64,000 nt of DNA, from the NCBI GenBank assembly GCA_030841965.1, contig JAUUSJ010000004.1, positions 1 through 64,000 on the forward strand, read 5' to 3'. Below are positions 43,180 to 52,499 of the stretch, in pieces. Under the pieces are notes generated by a model that was not told the DNA's origin, did not search any database, and saw nothing but the letters and a program-made list of their open reading frames with translations. The stretch comes from Blautia sp. GTDB lineage: Bacteria; Bacillota; Clostridia; Lachnospirales; Lachnospiraceae. The position numbers were made by a program, and so were the translations under genes. The stretch's first letter is position 1, and each line of letters opens with the position of its first letter.

Positions 43180-44145
43180 ATGAGTGAATTATATAGGACT
43201 TACTCAAGCTATTTGAGAGAGAAATACGGAGAAAAAGTATATAAACTACCAGTTAAGATACCAGTCAGCTGTCCAAATAGAGTGGATGGGAGGGGCTGTA
43301 GCTTTTGCTCGGAGGTTGGAACCGGATTTGAGGGAGTTTCCAGTGAGACCTCTGTCAGGGAGCAGCTAAGCCAGACGAGAGAGAAGATAGAGAAAAAATA
43401 TCACGCCAAAAAGTTTATCGCCTATTTTCAAAATTTTACGAATACATTTTTGCCCTTGGAGCAGTTTAAAAAATACGTGGAGGAAGCGGCGAGATTTGAG
43501 GATATTGTGGAGATTAGCATATCGACTAGACCAGATTGTATTCAAAAAGATTATCTGGAAGTTTTAAAAAAAATACAACAGCAGTATGGAATTTGTATTA
43601 CAATAGAGCTTGGATTGCAGACAGTCAATTATCACAGCTTGGAGAAGATAAATCGGGGACATGGGCTGGCAGAGTTTATCGATGCCGTGCTTTTTATTTC
43701 TTCTTATCAGTTTCCAGTCTGTGTACATATGATTTTGAATCTTCCGTGGGATACGATGGAGGATGCGAGGGAGGGAGCAAAGATTTTATCGGCTCTCCCG
43801 ATTCATATTGTAAAATTACACTCTCTTTATATTCCGAAAAAAACAGTATTGTACGAACAATATGAAAATGGTACAATAACTTTATGTAGTAAGGAGGAAT
43901 ACATAGATAGAGTCATACAATTTTTGACCTTACTGCGTCCAGATATTGTTGTTGAGAGATTATTTAGCAGAGTGCCGAGTGAGTATGCAGTATTTTCAAA
44001 CTGGGATACAAGCTGGTGGAAGTTGAGAGAGCAACTAGAACAAAAAATGCGAGAAGAGGATTTATATCAGGGGAAAGAGTTTCATTATTTATATGGCGCA
44101 GCATTAAAAAAACTGGAGGATGGTAAAAATGCCAGGGAAATCTAA
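43180..44145 (+). CDS. YhcC-type radical SAM protein (TIGR01212 family)
   Basis: A 321-residue radical SAM protein. The cluster motif is the family's non-standard spacing, CPNRVDGRGCSFCS (C-x7-C-x2-C). Further signatures are YFQNFTNTFLPLEQF, STRPDC and IELGLQTVNYHSLEKINRGH. The family (E. coli YhcC) is widespread, but its reaction is not known. GGAGAG lies eight bases before the ATG. The stop overlaps the next gene by 17 bases, so the two are coupled. Confidence 0.88.
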   Translation: MSELYRTYSSYLREKYGEKVYKLPVKIPVSCPNRVDGRGCSFCSEVGTGFEGVSSETSVREQLSQTREKIEKKYHAKKFIAYFQNFTNTFLPLEQFKKYVEEAARFEDIVEISISTRPDCIQKDYLEVLKKIQQQYGICITIELGLQTVNYHSLEKINRGHGLAEFIDAVLFISSYQFPVCVHMILNLPWDTMEDAREGAKILSALPIHIVKLHSLYIPKKTVLYEQYENGTITLCSKEEYIDRVIQFLTLLRPDIVVERLFSRVPSEYAVFSNWDTSWWKLREQLEQKMREEDLYQGKEFHYLYGAALKKLEDGKNAREI

Positions 44146-45514
44146 GATAATTAAGTTGAAATCAAGGAGAAAATTCTCTGTTAATATCGGAGTGATTATA
44201 TTTCTCATGATTTTTATCTACGTAGTGGCAAATGTTTTTATTTATTTGAGAAAAGATACGCTGACGATATATAGAGTTCCTGAAAGTGAAATCAGTGAGA
44301 AGTTTTCGGGAAAGGCAATCGCAATTCGAGAGGAGAGCTTGGTAGAGTCAGAGTATGATGGATATATCAGTTATTATGTGGGAGCAGGAGAGAGAATAAA
44401 AAGCGGAGGTCTTGTGTACAGTGCCGACGAGACTGGAAAAGTAAATGAATATGTAAAAGAAATGGTAGATGAGGAAGATGCGCTTAACCAGCTGGAGTAT
44501 TCTAAGATGGAAGATGAGATTTATCAGTATAAAAAAGAAGCGACGGATACGACGTTCGATGATATTTATCTTCTAAAATACGATTTGGAAAACACAGCGA
44601 GTGAGATTGGAAGCAGTATTTTAAAGGAGAATATGGATGAGCTCCAGCAAAAACTTGGAGCGAAATGTTTCCAGAAGGGGTATAGTAAGTCGAGTGGCAT
44701 AGTAACTTTTATAAGAGATGGATATGAGTATATGACAGCAAAGCTGATTAATGAAAAAAGCTTTGACCTTGGTGAGTATGAACAGACAGAGTTAAAGACA
44801 GACAAGAAGGTAAAGAAAGGGGATTATATCTATCGAATTGTAAAGAATAATGAGTGGCAGCTTGTACTTCCGCTCTCCACAGAAAACTATGAGAAGATGA
44901 AAGAGAATAAGACGTTTAATTTATTGATTAAGAAGGATAATTTACTGATTCCGTCTCAGAAAACGAGTTTTATGGAGAAAAATGGAAAGGCATATCTTGT
45001 TATTTCTTTAAGCTCGTATATGGTGCGCTATGTCAATGACCGATTTTTAGATGTAGAGATACAATTAAATTCGCAGGAGGGACTAAAGATTCCAAATACT
45101 GCATTAGTGGAGAAAGAATATTATCGAGTTCCTCTTAAGTATAAACAGAGCACGAGTACAAGCTCCTCAAAGTTTTTAGCTAATTCAGCGGATGGAAAGT
45201 CAAAGAAGCAGGAGATTACGTTAAGTATAGGAACAGAGGATGAGGATTACTGCTATATTCCAGCGGATGAAGTAAAACAAGGCACGATTTTGGCGCTTGC
45301 AGATGGGGATGATACGTATCTGTTAGAGAAGAAGACGAAGTTAAAGGGAGTATACTGTGTCAATAGGGGCTATGCTAATTTTAAGCCTGTCACAATTAAG
45401 AAAGAAAATACAGAATACTGTATTGTGGACAATAATATGACAGGAAGCATCTCGGCTTATGACCGTATTGTTTTAAATTCAGATACAATCGAGGAAAATC
45501 AGCTTATTTATTAA
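44129..45514 (+). CDS. HlyD-like membrane protein ahead of yggS-sepF
   Basis: A 461-residue protein with a basic start, one membrane helix (about residues 20-38) and a large external part. The segment ESEYDGYISYYVGAGERIKSGGLVYS near residues 70-95 has the lipoyl/barrel-sandwich look of HlyD-type adaptor proteins. No transporter is adjacent. Related proteins regularly precede yggS and sepF in Lachnospiraceae, hinting at a role near the division site or envelope, but function is unknown. Start at ATG 44129, nine bases after GGAGG; the ATG at 44120 is too close to that site. Confidence 0.7.
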   Translation: MPGKSKIIKLKSRRKFSVNIGVIIFLMIFIYVVANVFIYLRKDTLTIYRVPESEISEKFSGKAIAIREESLVESEYDGYISYYVGAGERIKSGGLVYSADETGKVNEYVKEMVDEEDALNQLEYSKMEDEIYQYKKEATDTTFDDIYLLKYDLENTASEIGSSILKENMDELQQKLGAKCFQKGYSKSSGIVTFIRDGYEYMTAKLINEKSFDLGEYEQTELKTDKKVKKGDYIYRIVKNNEWQLVLPLSTENYEKMKENKTFNLLIKKDNLLIPSQKTSFMEKNGKAYLVISLSSYMVRYVNDRFLDVEIQLNSQEGLKIPNTALVEKEYYRVPLKYKQSTSTSSSKFLANSADGKSKKQEITLSIGTEDEDYCYIPADEVKQGTILALADGDDTYLLEKKTKLKGVYCVNRGYANFKPVTIKKENTEYCIVDNNMTGSISAYDRIVLNSDTIEENQLIY

Positions 45515-45527
45515 GGAGGCAATATGC

Positions 45528-46220
45528 ATGTTAAAAGAAAATTTAAAAAAAGTAGAGGAGAATATACAAAAAGCCTGTGATAGAGCGGGGAGAAAGAGAG
45601 AAGAGGTGACTTTAATTGCTGTGAGCAAGACAAAGCCTATTGAAGATATCGAAGAAATTTTGGAAGAAAATGTCATTGATTTTGGAGAAAATAAGGTTCA
45701 AGAGCTCTGTGATAAGTACGAAAAAATTTCTCGCCCAGTAAATTGGCATTTGATTGGACATTTGCAGACAAATAAGGTAAAATATGTGGTGGATAAAGTC
45801 GCCTTAATTCACTCTGTGGATTCCTATAAGCTAGCTGAGCAAATTAATAAAGAGGCAAAAAAGAAAAATACAGTAGTTCCAATTTTATTGCAGGTTAATA
45901 TAGCGAGAGAAGATACGAAATTTGGACTCGAAAAAGAAGAAGTACTTCCATTGATAGAAAAGATAAAGGATATGGAAGGAATTCAGATAAGAGGTCTTAT
46001 GACAATAGCACCTTTTGTGACAAATCCAGAGGAAAATAGAGTACATTTTAAAAATTTATACCAATTATATGTTGACATAAAGCAAAAAAGCATTAATAAT
46101 GTAATTATGGACACTTTATCAATGGGAATGACGGGAGATTATCAAGTAGCCATTGAGGAGGGTGCGACGATGATTCGTGTTGGAACAGGAATTTTTGGCG
46201 AGAGAAATTATAAGATTTAG
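45528..46220 (+). CDS. YggS family PLP homeostasis protein
   Basis: A 230-residue single-domain PLP-binding protein of the alanine racemase fold (YggS/YlmE/PROSC). It keeps free pyridoxal phosphate and amino-acid pools balanced and has no known enzyme reaction. The cofactor lysine is in LIAVSKTKP; FGENKVQEL, WHLIGHLQTNK and LSMGMTGDYQVAIEEGATMIRVGTGIFG are diagnostic. It sits upstream of sepF as in the dcw-adjacent ylm cluster of Gram-positive bacteria. Confidence 0.95.
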   Translation: MLKENLKKVEENIQKACDRAGRKREEVTLIAVSKTKPIEDIEEILEENVIDFGENKVQELCDKYEKISRPVNWHLIGHLQTNKVKYVVDKVALIHSVDSYKLAEQINKEAKKKNTVVPILLQVNIAREDTKFGLEKEEVLPLIEKIKDMEGIQIRGLMTIAPFVTNPEENRVHFKNLYQLYVDIKQKSINNVIMDTLSMGMTGDYQVAIEEGATMIRVGTGIFGERNYKI

Positions 46221-46232
46221 CGGAGGATAGAT

Positions 46233-46817
46233 ATGAGTAAAGTAACAGATAAGCTACTAAATTTTATGAAGCTTAATGATGAAGAAGAGTATGAAGAAGA
46301 GTTTTTTGACGGCGAGGAAGAAGAGGAGGAAGAACCTGATGTGACAGAGGAGGAACCTGACACAGAGGAGGAACCGAAGATGAGAAACTTCTTTGCAAGA
46401 AGAGCAGAGGAAAAGCAAGTACAAGAGGAAGAGGAAGAGGAGAAAGCCGTGCCGGTTCGGGAGACAGTGAGAAGAACGAATATCACTTCTTATAAAACGA
46501 ATCGTGATGTGCCTTCCGTAGATAGAGGTGGCGAGATGGTAAAAGTAGTTAGAGCACAGGAATTTGAAGAAGTAAGAGCGATGATTGATTTATTAAAGGA
46601 GAATAAAATCGTAGTCGTGAATTTAGAGGGATTGAATGTGGACGTTGCGCAGAGAATTATAGACTGCATCAGTGGTGCAAGCTATGCGCTCGACGGCAAA
46701 TTAGAAGGTGTGAACGATAATATTTTCATTTTAGCTCCAAAGGATGTCGAGATTACAGGCGATTTGAAAAATAGATTGGCAAACGGCAGTATCTCCCCAA
46801 AGTTTGATAGATATTAA
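46233..46817 (+). CDS. sepF: Cell division protein SepF
   Basis: A 194-residue SepF, which polymerises into rings, binds FtsZ and tethers it to the membrane. The start (MSKVTDKLLNFMKLNDEEEY) is the amphipathic membrane-targeting helix. Residues about 20-75 form an exceptionally Glu-rich linker. The core domain begins MVKVVRAQEFEEVRAMIDLLKENKIVVVNLEGL and ends with FILAPKDVEITG. Its stop overlaps the ylmH start. Confidence 0.93.
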   Translation: MSKVTDKLLNFMKLNDEEEYEEEFFDGEEEEEEEPDVTEEEPDTEEEPKMRNFFARRAEEKQVQEEEEEEKAVPVRETVRRTNITSYKTNRDVPSVDRGGEMVKVVRAQEFEEVRAMIDLLKENKIVVVNLEGLNVDVAQRIIDCISGASYALDGKLEGVNDNIFILAPKDVEITGDLKNRLANGSISPKFDRY

Positions 46818-47572
46818 TGATGAAATCAAAAGAGAATTTTTTAAGTCATATAAAAGAACTGGCTATAAAATCCTATGAAGAAAATCGATATATGTTTACA
46901 TATTTTCTTGATTTAGAAGAGCAGGATATTTTGGAACAAAACATGCCTGCTCTTAGTTTTATAGACAAGAAATTATGGGGAGGATATGCTTTTGCTGAGA
47001 GAAAGATAGCGATTTTTGGTTCGGAAGAACAGTTTGGCTATAAAGTATCGCCTCCGATTGTTTTACTTCGGATTGAGCCGCTAAACCTAAAATTTGCCGA
47101 AAAACTTAGCCATAGGGATTTCTTGGGTTCTCTGCTCGGGCTTGGAATAGAGCGAAAGATAATAGGGGATATCTTAGTTGAGGAAAATACCGCCTATGTG
47201 TATGTGCATGAGTCGATGGCCTCATTTATCGAGCAGGAACTGTATCAGGTAAAACATACGAATATCAGCGTCCATTTGGAGGAGGATGAGATAGAGAGAA
47301 AACCCTCATTTCTCGATGTCAGTGGTTTTGTGTCCTCTTTCCGGCTGGACGCATTATTGAGTTTGGCTTTCCGAATGTCCAGAAAAGAGAGCAGTGACTA
47401 TATTAAAATGAAAAAAGTATATAAAAATAGTAAGCTTTGTATCAGTCCTGCGACCGTTCTTTGTGAGGGCGATATCATATCCGTTCGCGGTTATGGAAAG
47501 TTTATTTTTTTTGAGAGGGGAAATACTTCTAAAAAGGGAAGACATTATGTTTTGTTGAAGAAATATAATTAA
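46817..47572 (+). CDS. ylmH: YlmH-type RNA-binding S4 protein
   Basis: A 251-residue protein with a C-terminal S4 RNA-binding domain (SFRLDALLSLAFRMSRKESSDYIKMKKVYKNSK then GDIISVRGYGKF). YlmH is a ribosome-associated quality-control and division-cluster factor in Gram-positive bacteria. The middle part (GSLLGLGIERKIIGDILV) is the conserved YlmH segment. Start is ATG 46817, overlapping the sepF stop; ATG 46820 is equally possible. In many relatives divIVA follows; here aroB follows instead. Confidence 0.9.
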   Translation: MMKSKENFLSHIKELAIKSYEENRYMFTYFLDLEEQDILEQNMPALSFIDKKLWGGYAFAERKIAIFGSEEQFGYKVSPPIVLLRIEPLNLKFAEKLSHRDFLGSLLGLGIERKIIGDILVEENTAYVYVHESMASFIEQELYQVKHTNISVHLEEDEIERKPSFLDVSGFVSSFRLDALLSLAFRMSRKESSDYIKMKKVYKNSKLCISPATVLCEGDIISVRGYGKFIFFERGNTSKKGRHYVLLKKYN

Positions 47573-47590
47573 CGATTAAAGGAATGGTAG

Positions 47591-48694
47591 ATGATTATGA
47601 TAGAGAAGAAATTAATTGTTCATGAGAATGGGAATCCGATTTATCCTATTATTTTGACCAATTCATTTGATGGATTGGAGCTGGCATTAAGAGATTTTCA
47701 TCTGGAAGATAGAAGAGTTTGCATCGTATCTGAGACGAGGGTGGCAGTGCATTATGAGCCTATTTTGAGGGATAAATTTGAAAAATTAGCGAAAGAGACT
47801 CACTCCTTTGTCTTTGAGGCAGGAGAGCAGAGTAAAAATTTAAGCACAGTAAATAAACTGTATGAGTTTTTGATTGTCCATAAGTTTGACAGGAAGGATT
47901 TGCTTATTGCACTCGGAGGAGGCGTTGTCGGGGATCTGACAGGATTTGCGGCGGCAACTTATCTAAGAGGGATTGAGTTTATTCAGGTTCCGACTAGTTT
48001 ATTATCTCAGGTAGACAGCAGTATCGGTGGAAAGACTGGAGTCGACTATCTCTCCTACAAAAATATGGTCGGGGCTTTTCATCAACCAAAACTTGTCTAT
48101 ATTAATATCAAGACATTAAATACATTATCAAAGAGAGAGTATTATTCTGGTCTTGGAGAGATTATTAAGCATGGATTGATTAAAGATGAGTCGTACTATC
48201 GATGGTTACTCACAAAAAAAGAAGAGATTAAGGCGTTAGATGAACAGACATTGATTGATATGATTTATCGAAGCTGCGATATTAAGAGAGGCGTCGTGGA
48301 GAGAGACCCAAAAGAGCACGGAGAGAGAGCATTATTGAATTTTGGACATACGATAGGACATGCGGTGGAGAAATTAATGAATTTTTCTTATCTTCACGGA
48401 GAATGTGTCGGACTTGGTATATTAGTTGCCTGCAATATATCACTGCAAAGAAAGAATATGACAAAAGAGCAGTATGATGAGCTAAAAGAGTGGTTAGATT
48501 ATTTTGAATTTCCAGCCTTTCCAAGAGAGTTCTCAGCGAAGGAGATTATTGACACGACAAAACTAGATAAAAAGATGGAACACGGCATTATTAAATTCAT
48601 TTTACTCAATAAAATAGGAGAGGCATGCATCAAAAAAGATGTGACAGAAGAGGAAATGGAAAATGCAATTTTGATGCAGCAAAAAGAGATATGA
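47591..48694 (+). CDS. aroB: 3-dehydroquinate synthase
   Basis: A 367-residue AroB, the second enzyme of the shikimate pathway, closing DAHP to 3-dehydroquinate with NAD and a metal ion. Diagnostic blocks: LIALGGGVVGDLTGFAAATYLRG, PTSLLSQVDSSIGGKTGVD, the metal ligands in GEIIKHGLI (Glu) and NFGHTIGHAVE and LHGECVG (His). AAAGGA is six bases before the ATG. No other aromatic amino-acid genes are close. Its stop overlaps the lspA start (ATGA). Confidence 0.95.
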   Translation: MIMIEKKLIVHENGNPIYPIILTNSFDGLELALRDFHLEDRRVCIVSETRVAVHYEPILRDKFEKLAKETHSFVFEAGEQSKNLSTVNKLYEFLIVHKFDRKDLLIALGGGVVGDLTGFAAATYLRGIEFIQVPTSLLSQVDSSIGGKTGVDYLSYKNMVGAFHQPKLVYINIKTLNTLSKREYYSGLGEIIKHGLIKDESYYRWLLTKKEEIKALDEQTLIDMIYRSCDIKRGVVERDPKEHGERALLNFGHTIGHAVEKLMNFSYLHGECVGLGILVACNISLQRKNMTKEQYDELKEWLDYFEFPAFPREFSAKEIIDTTKLDKKMEHGIIKFILLNKIGEACIKKDVTEEEMENAILMQQKEI

Positions 48695-49176
48695 AAAAAT
48701 ATCGAATCATTTCCATGCTCAGTTTTTTTCTCCTTGTAATCTTTGACCAATGGACAAAGCATCTTGCGAGCTTATACCTAAAAGGTAAGGAGCCCTTTGT
48801 TCTCATCGAAGATGTGTTTGAACTTCACTATCTTGAAAACCGCGGGGCGGCATTTGGAATGTTGCAGGGAAGACAGATATTTTTACTTTTGCTCACGATT
48901 GTATTTTTGATTATTATATGTTATATATTTTATAAAATGCCGAGTGAGAAAAAGTATATTCCTCTTTATATCGTCGGCGTGATGATATGCTCAGGCGCAA
49001 TTGGAAATATGATTGACAGAGTGAGACAGCAGTATGTGGTAGATTTTTTATATTTTAAATGGATTAACTTTCCTATTTTTAATGTGGCAGACTGCTATGT
49101 GACCATTGCAGCTTTTTTGCTTTTCTTTCTCGTTTTATTTTATTATAAAGATGAGGATTTTGAGTTTTTGCGATGA
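48691..49176 (+). CDS. lspA: Lipoprotein signal peptidase
   Basis: A 161-residue aspartyl protease with four membrane helices that cleaves prolipoprotein signal peptides after lipid attachment. The two catalytic aspartates are in GNMIDRVR and FNVADCYVTIA, and ENRGAAFGML is the conserved loop. The frame is open into aroB, but ATG 48691 overlaps the aroB stop as ATGA and opens the first helix. Lipoproteins such as the carboxypeptidase at 41379 would be substrates. Confidence 0.95.
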   Translation: MKKYRIISMLSFFLLVIFDQWTKHLASLYLKGKEPFVLIEDVFELHYLENRGAAFGMLQGRQIFLLLLTIVFLIIICYIFYKMPSEKKYIPLYIVGVMICSGAIGNMIDRVRQQYVVDFLYFKWINFPIFNVADCYVTIAAFLLFFLVLFYYKDEDFEFLR

Positions 49177-49189
49177 AAGTGAGGAAGTT

Positions 49190-50101
49190 ATGATACCATA
49201 TCAGTTTGTATTCGAGGATGAGGAGAGTATAAGAGTAGATAAGTTTTTATCGGAGGAGATGTCTGATTTATCTCGCTCTTATATCCAAAAGCTAATAAAA
49301 GAAGGAAATGCCTTTGTAAATAAAAGACAAGTAAAAGCGAATTATAAGCTGTCGGCGGGAGAGGAGGTTGTATTTTGGCTTCCTCCGCTAAAGGAGCTTG
49401 AGATAAAGCCAGAGAAGATGGAGCTTGATATTTTGTACGAGGATGAGGATATCATTTTGGTTAATAAGCCCAAAGATATGGTGGTACATCCTTGCGCTGG
49501 ACGCTATGAGCATACTTTGGTCAATGGACTTTTGTACCACTGCAAAGACCAGCTCTCTGGTATTAACGGTGTGATGCGTCCTGGGATTGTGCATCGAATA
49601 GACAAAGACACAACAGGAGTACTAGTCGTCTGTAAGAATGACAGGGCACATCGCTCCTTAGCTGAGCAGCTAAAAGAGCATAGTATTACGAGAAAATATC
49701 GGGCGATTGTGATGGGAAACTTGAAGGAGGATGGCGTCGTCGATAAGCCGATTGGGAGAAGTAAGAAGGATAGAAAAAAGATGGCTATAGTCCAAGATGG
49801 GAAGCGGGCAGTGACATATTATCATATTTTGGAGCAATTGAAAAAGCAGATGACATATATAGAATGCCAGCTTGAGACGGGAAGAACACATCAGATACGT
49901 GTGCATATGGCGAGTATCCATCATCCGCTTCTTGGAGATAAGATTTACGGTCCAAGTTCCCAGCCGTACTCTCTTGAGGGACAATGCCTACATGCGGGGG
50001 TACTAGGATTTATTCATCCGACAAAGAAGGAGTATATGGAATTTGAGGCTCCGCTTCCGGAATATTTTTCAGATTTATTGGAGAAGTTAAAGTTAGCGTG
50101 A
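49190..50101 (+). CDS. rluD: RluD-type 23S rRNA pseudouridine synthase
   Basis: A 303-residue RluA/RluD-family pseudouridine synthase. An N-terminal S4 domain (VDKFLSEEMSDLSRSYIQKLI) is followed by the catalytic domain with HRIDKDTTGVLVV, where the Asp attacks the uridine, and LETGRTHQIRVHMASIHHPLLGD. Gene order lspA-rluD is conserved, as is the RluD-like architecture, so modification of 23S helix 69 is likely but not certain. ATG 49190 has GAGGAAG seven bases before it; the longer frame overlaps lspA. Confidence 0.9.
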   Translation: MIPYQFVFEDEESIRVDKFLSEEMSDLSRSYIQKLIKEGNAFVNKRQVKANYKLSAGEEVVFWLPPLKELEIKPEKMELDILYEDEDIILVNKPKDMVVHPCAGRYEHTLVNGLLYHCKDQLSGINGVMRPGIVHRIDKDTTGVLVVCKNDRAHRSLAEQLKEHSITRKYRAIVMGNLKEDGVVDKPIGRSKKDRKKMAIVQDGKRAVTYYHILEQLKKQMTYIECQLETGRTHQIRVHMASIHHPLLGDKIYGPSSQPYSLEGQCLHAGVLGFIHPTKKEYMEFEAPLPEYFSDLLEKLKLA

Positions 50102-50119
50102 AAATGGTAAAATTTATTC

Positions 50120-50148
50120 TTTACATTTAAATGGGAGTATGCTATACT
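50120..50148 (+). promoter_or_regulatory. Promoter for rpsO
   Basis: TTTACA at 50120-50125, 17-bp spacer, TATACT at 50143-50148. Confidence 0.7.
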
Positions 50149-50154
50149 CAAGAA

Positions 50155-50255
50155 CAGTGAGTAAAAAACCATCACCAAGAGAGTGGAAACTCCAACCTAT
50201 TTCCTAGTGATTGGAAAGCTCAGCTATTTTGATTTTAATTATTAATTAGGAGGAA
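50155..50255 (+). ncRNA. Ribosomal protein S15 mRNA leader
   Basis: A leader of about 105 nt between promoter and rpsO. CCATCAC (50169-50175) pairs with GTGATTGG (50207-50214), enclosing GAGT-GGAA-ACTC (50181-50192). Structured leaders that bind S15 and shut off their own translation occur in several bacterial groups; this one is placed correctly, but I cannot match it to a named class by eye. Confidence 0.55.
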
Positions 50256-50260
50256 AAGAC

Positions 50261-50527
50261 ATGATTTCAGCAGAACAAAAAGTAGAGATTATGAAAGAAT
50301 ACGGTAGAACAGAGGGAGATACAGGTTCACCGGAGGTTCAGATTGCATTATTGACAGCTAGAATTAGAGACCTTCAGGATCATTTCCAGATGCATCCAAA
50401 GGATTACCATTCAAGAAGAGGTCTTTTAAAGATGGTTGGTCAAAGAAGAAGATTACTTGCTTACTTAAAGAAGATTGACATTACAAGATACAGAGCATTA
50501 ATCGAGAAATTAGGATTAAGAAAATAA
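50261..50527 (+). CDS. rpsO: 30S ribosomal protein S15
   Basis: An 88-residue S15, which binds the central domain of 16S rRNA early in 30S assembly. [36 protein letters not shown] and [12 protein letters not shown] are textbook segments. AGGAGG sits eight bases before the ATG. It has its own promoter and leader and a terminator at 50575-50616; no pnp gene follows. Confidence 0.98.
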   Translation: MISAEQKVEIMKEYGRTEGDTGSPEVQIALLTARIRDLQDHFQMHPKDYHSRRGLLKMVGQRRRLLAYLKKIDITRYRALIEKLGLRK

Positions 50528-50574
50528 TAAAAGGTCTTGCGGATAGGAAGCGGTATCTGAAAAGATAGAAGAGA

Positions 50575-50616
50575 TAGAGGGTCTAAAACGATTGTTTTAG
50601 GCTCTTTCTTTTTTTC
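50575..50616 (+). terminator. Terminator after rpsO
   Basis: GAGGGTCTAAAAC pairs with GTTTTAGGCTCTTT, with some G-U pairs and a four-base loop, then CTTTTTTTC. Confidence 0.8.
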
Positions 50617-50643
50617 ATAGTTTATGATACACTGATTAAAAGT

Positions 50644-50674
50644 CGATTGCTATAGTTTGGTATCTTTGCAATCG
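50644..50674 (+). promoter_or_regulatory. Short hairpin upstream of metY
   Basis: CGATTGC (50644-50650) pairs with GCAATCG (50668-50674). It lies 30 bases before the metY ribosome binding site. It is too small for an S-box or other known methionine-related riboswitch, and no T-run follows. Confidence 0.35.
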
Positions 50675-50711
50675 TCATCTGCATAAAAGATAAAGTTTAG
50701 GAGGAAAGAAA

Positions 50712-51986
50712 ATGAGTCAGTATAAAATTAATACAAAATGCATTCAGTCAGGTTATGACCCAAAGAACGGCGAGCCTAGAGTCGTGCCAATTGCGCAGAG
50801 TACAACATATCGATATACATCTGGCGAGCAGGTTGGAAAATTATTTGACCTTGAGGAGGAAGGTTTTTTTTATACAAGATTAGCTAATCCGACGGTAGAT
50901 GCAGTCGAGAAGAAAATCGCAGACTTAGAGGGAGGCGTGGGAGCATTATGTACCTCCGCTGGACAGGCGGCATCGATGCTTGCTGTCTTGAATATATGTG
51001 AGAGCGGTGACCATATCGTTGTAAGTAATGCCATCTACGGAGGAACGGTGAATTTATTTGCCGTCACATTTAAAAAGCTCGGTATCGAGGTTACTTTTGT
51101 CCCTACAGATATCAAGAGAGATGAGCTTGACAAGAAGTTTCAAGAGAATACAAGAGCTGTATTTATCGAGAGTTTATCGAATCCGGCTTTGGAGATTCCA
51201 GATATCGAGATGTATGCGGACGCTGCCCATGCGCACGGTGTTCCATTGATTGTCGATAATACTTTTGCAACTCCAATCAATTGTCGTCCGTTTGAGCATG
51301 GAGCGAATATTGTCGTGCATTCCACATCAAAATATATGGATGGACATGCGGTTGCTCTTGGCGGTGTTATCGTGGATGGCGGAAATTTTGACTGGAATAA
51401 TGGAAAGTTCCCGGGACTTAGCACACCAGATGAATCCTATCACGGAATTATCTACACAGAGACATTTGGAGCGGCTGCCTATATTACAAAGGCGAGAGTT
51501 CAGCTTATGAGAGATATGGGAACAACTCCAAGTCCGAATAATGCATTTTTATTAAATTTAGGCTTAGAGACTCTCGCTCTTCGTATGGAGCGTCACTGCG
51601 AGAATGCGACAAAGGTGGCTGAGTACTTAAAACAGAATGACAAAATCACTTGGGTAAATTATCCATCGATGGAGGGCAATAAATATTACGAGATGGCGAA
51701 GAAATATATGCCAAATGGAACATGTGGAGTCATTTCTTTCGGTGTGAAGGGCGGCAGAGAGGCTGCTATGAAGTTTATGGATAATTTAAAATTAGCTGCC
51801 ATTGTTGTCCATGTCGCAGATGCAAGAACAGGAGTTCTCCATCCAGCTAGCACAACGCATAGACAGCTGACGGATGAGCAGCTTGTCGAGGCAGGAATTG
51901 GACCAGAATTAATCCGTTTCAGTGTCGGTTTGGAGGATGTGGATGATATTATCGCAGATATCGATCAGGCGTTAGAGGCATTATAA
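50712..51986 (+). CDS. metY: O-acetylhomoserine sulfhydrylase
   Basis: A 424-residue Cys/Met-metabolism PLP enzyme. Start [23 protein letters not shown], the PLP lysine in [16 protein letters not shown] and the closing [20 protein letters not shown] are typical of O-acetylhomoserine aminocarboxypropyltransferase, which makes homocysteine (or methionine from methanethiol) from O-acetylhomoserine. Cystathionine gamma-synthase is a close relative and a less likely alternative; the length above 420 residues favours MetY. AGGAGG precedes the ATG. Dtd follows after one base. Confidence 0.92.
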   Translation: MSQYKINTKCIQSGYDPKNGEPRVVPIAQSTTYRYTSGEQVGKLFDLEEEGFFYTRLANPTVDAVEKKIADLEGGVGALCTSAGQAASMLAVLNICESGDHIVVSNAIYGGTVNLFAVTFKKLGIEVTFVPTDIKRDELDKKFQENTRAVFIESLSNPALEIPDIEMYADAAHAHGVPLIVDNTFATPINCRPFEHGANIVVHSTSKYMDGHAVALGGVIVDGGNFDWNNGKFPGLSTPDESYHGIIYTETFGAAAYITKARVQLMRDMGTTPSPNNAFLLNLGLETLALRMERHCENATKVAEYLKQNDKITWVNYPSMEGNKYYEMAKKYMPNGTCGVISFGVKGGREAAMKFMDNLKLAAIVVHVADARTGVLHPASTTHRQLTDEQLVEAGIGPELIRFSVGLEDVDDIIADIDQALEAL

Positions 51987-51987
51987 G

Positions 51988-52452
51988 ATGAGAGTTGTAA
52001 TTCAAAGAGTAATAAGAGGCTCTGTGACTATCGAGGGAGAAACGGTGGGAGCAATCAAGAAGGGCTATGTCATTTTACTCGGAGTTTGTGACGAGGACGA
52101 CGAGGCGGAAGTAGAACGCTTCGTCGATAAGGTATTTGGACTTCGCATCTTTGAAGATGAGAACGGCAAGACGAATAAATCGATAGAAGATATCGACGGA
52201 GAGGTTTTAGTTGTGTCTCAGTTTACCCTTTATGCGGATTGCAGAAAGGGAAGAAGACCAAGCTTTACAAAGGCTGGAGCTCCAGAACATGCGAAGGCTC
52301 TCTATGAGTATTTTCTTGAAAAATGCCAAGAGAGAGCCAAAAAAGTGGCGCACGGCGAGTTTGGAGCAGATATGAAGGTGGAGATTATCAACGACGGACC
52401 TTTTACGATTGTTCTAGATAGCAGTGATTTTTCACAGGGATTAAAAAAATAA
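51988..52452 (+). CDS. dtd: D-aminoacyl-tRNA deacylase
   Basis: A 154-residue DTD, which frees D-amino acids (and glycine on tRNA-Ala) from mischarged tRNAs. The active-site motif [17 protein letters not shown] and the cross-subunit motif [11 protein letters not shown] (family GPxT) are both present. The start MRVVIQRV is normal. It begins one base after the metY stop; translational coupling is likely. Confidence 0.95.
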   Translation: MRVVIQRVIRGSVTIEGETVGAIKKGYVILLGVCDEDDEAEVERFVDKVFGLRIFEDENGKTNKSIEDIDGEVLVVSQFTLYADCRKGRRPSFTKAGAPEHAKALYEYFLEKCQERAKKVAHGEFGADMKVEIINDGPFTIVLDSSDFSQGLKK

Positions 52453-52499
52453 AGCTGGGACATACTATAGAGAGAATGCTAGAAAAGGAGTCCTATAGT

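Noticed and set aside
50596..50711. SAM (S-box) riboswitch or T-box upstream of metY
   Set aside because: The region is too short and lacks the conserved cores; only a seven-bp hairpin is present.
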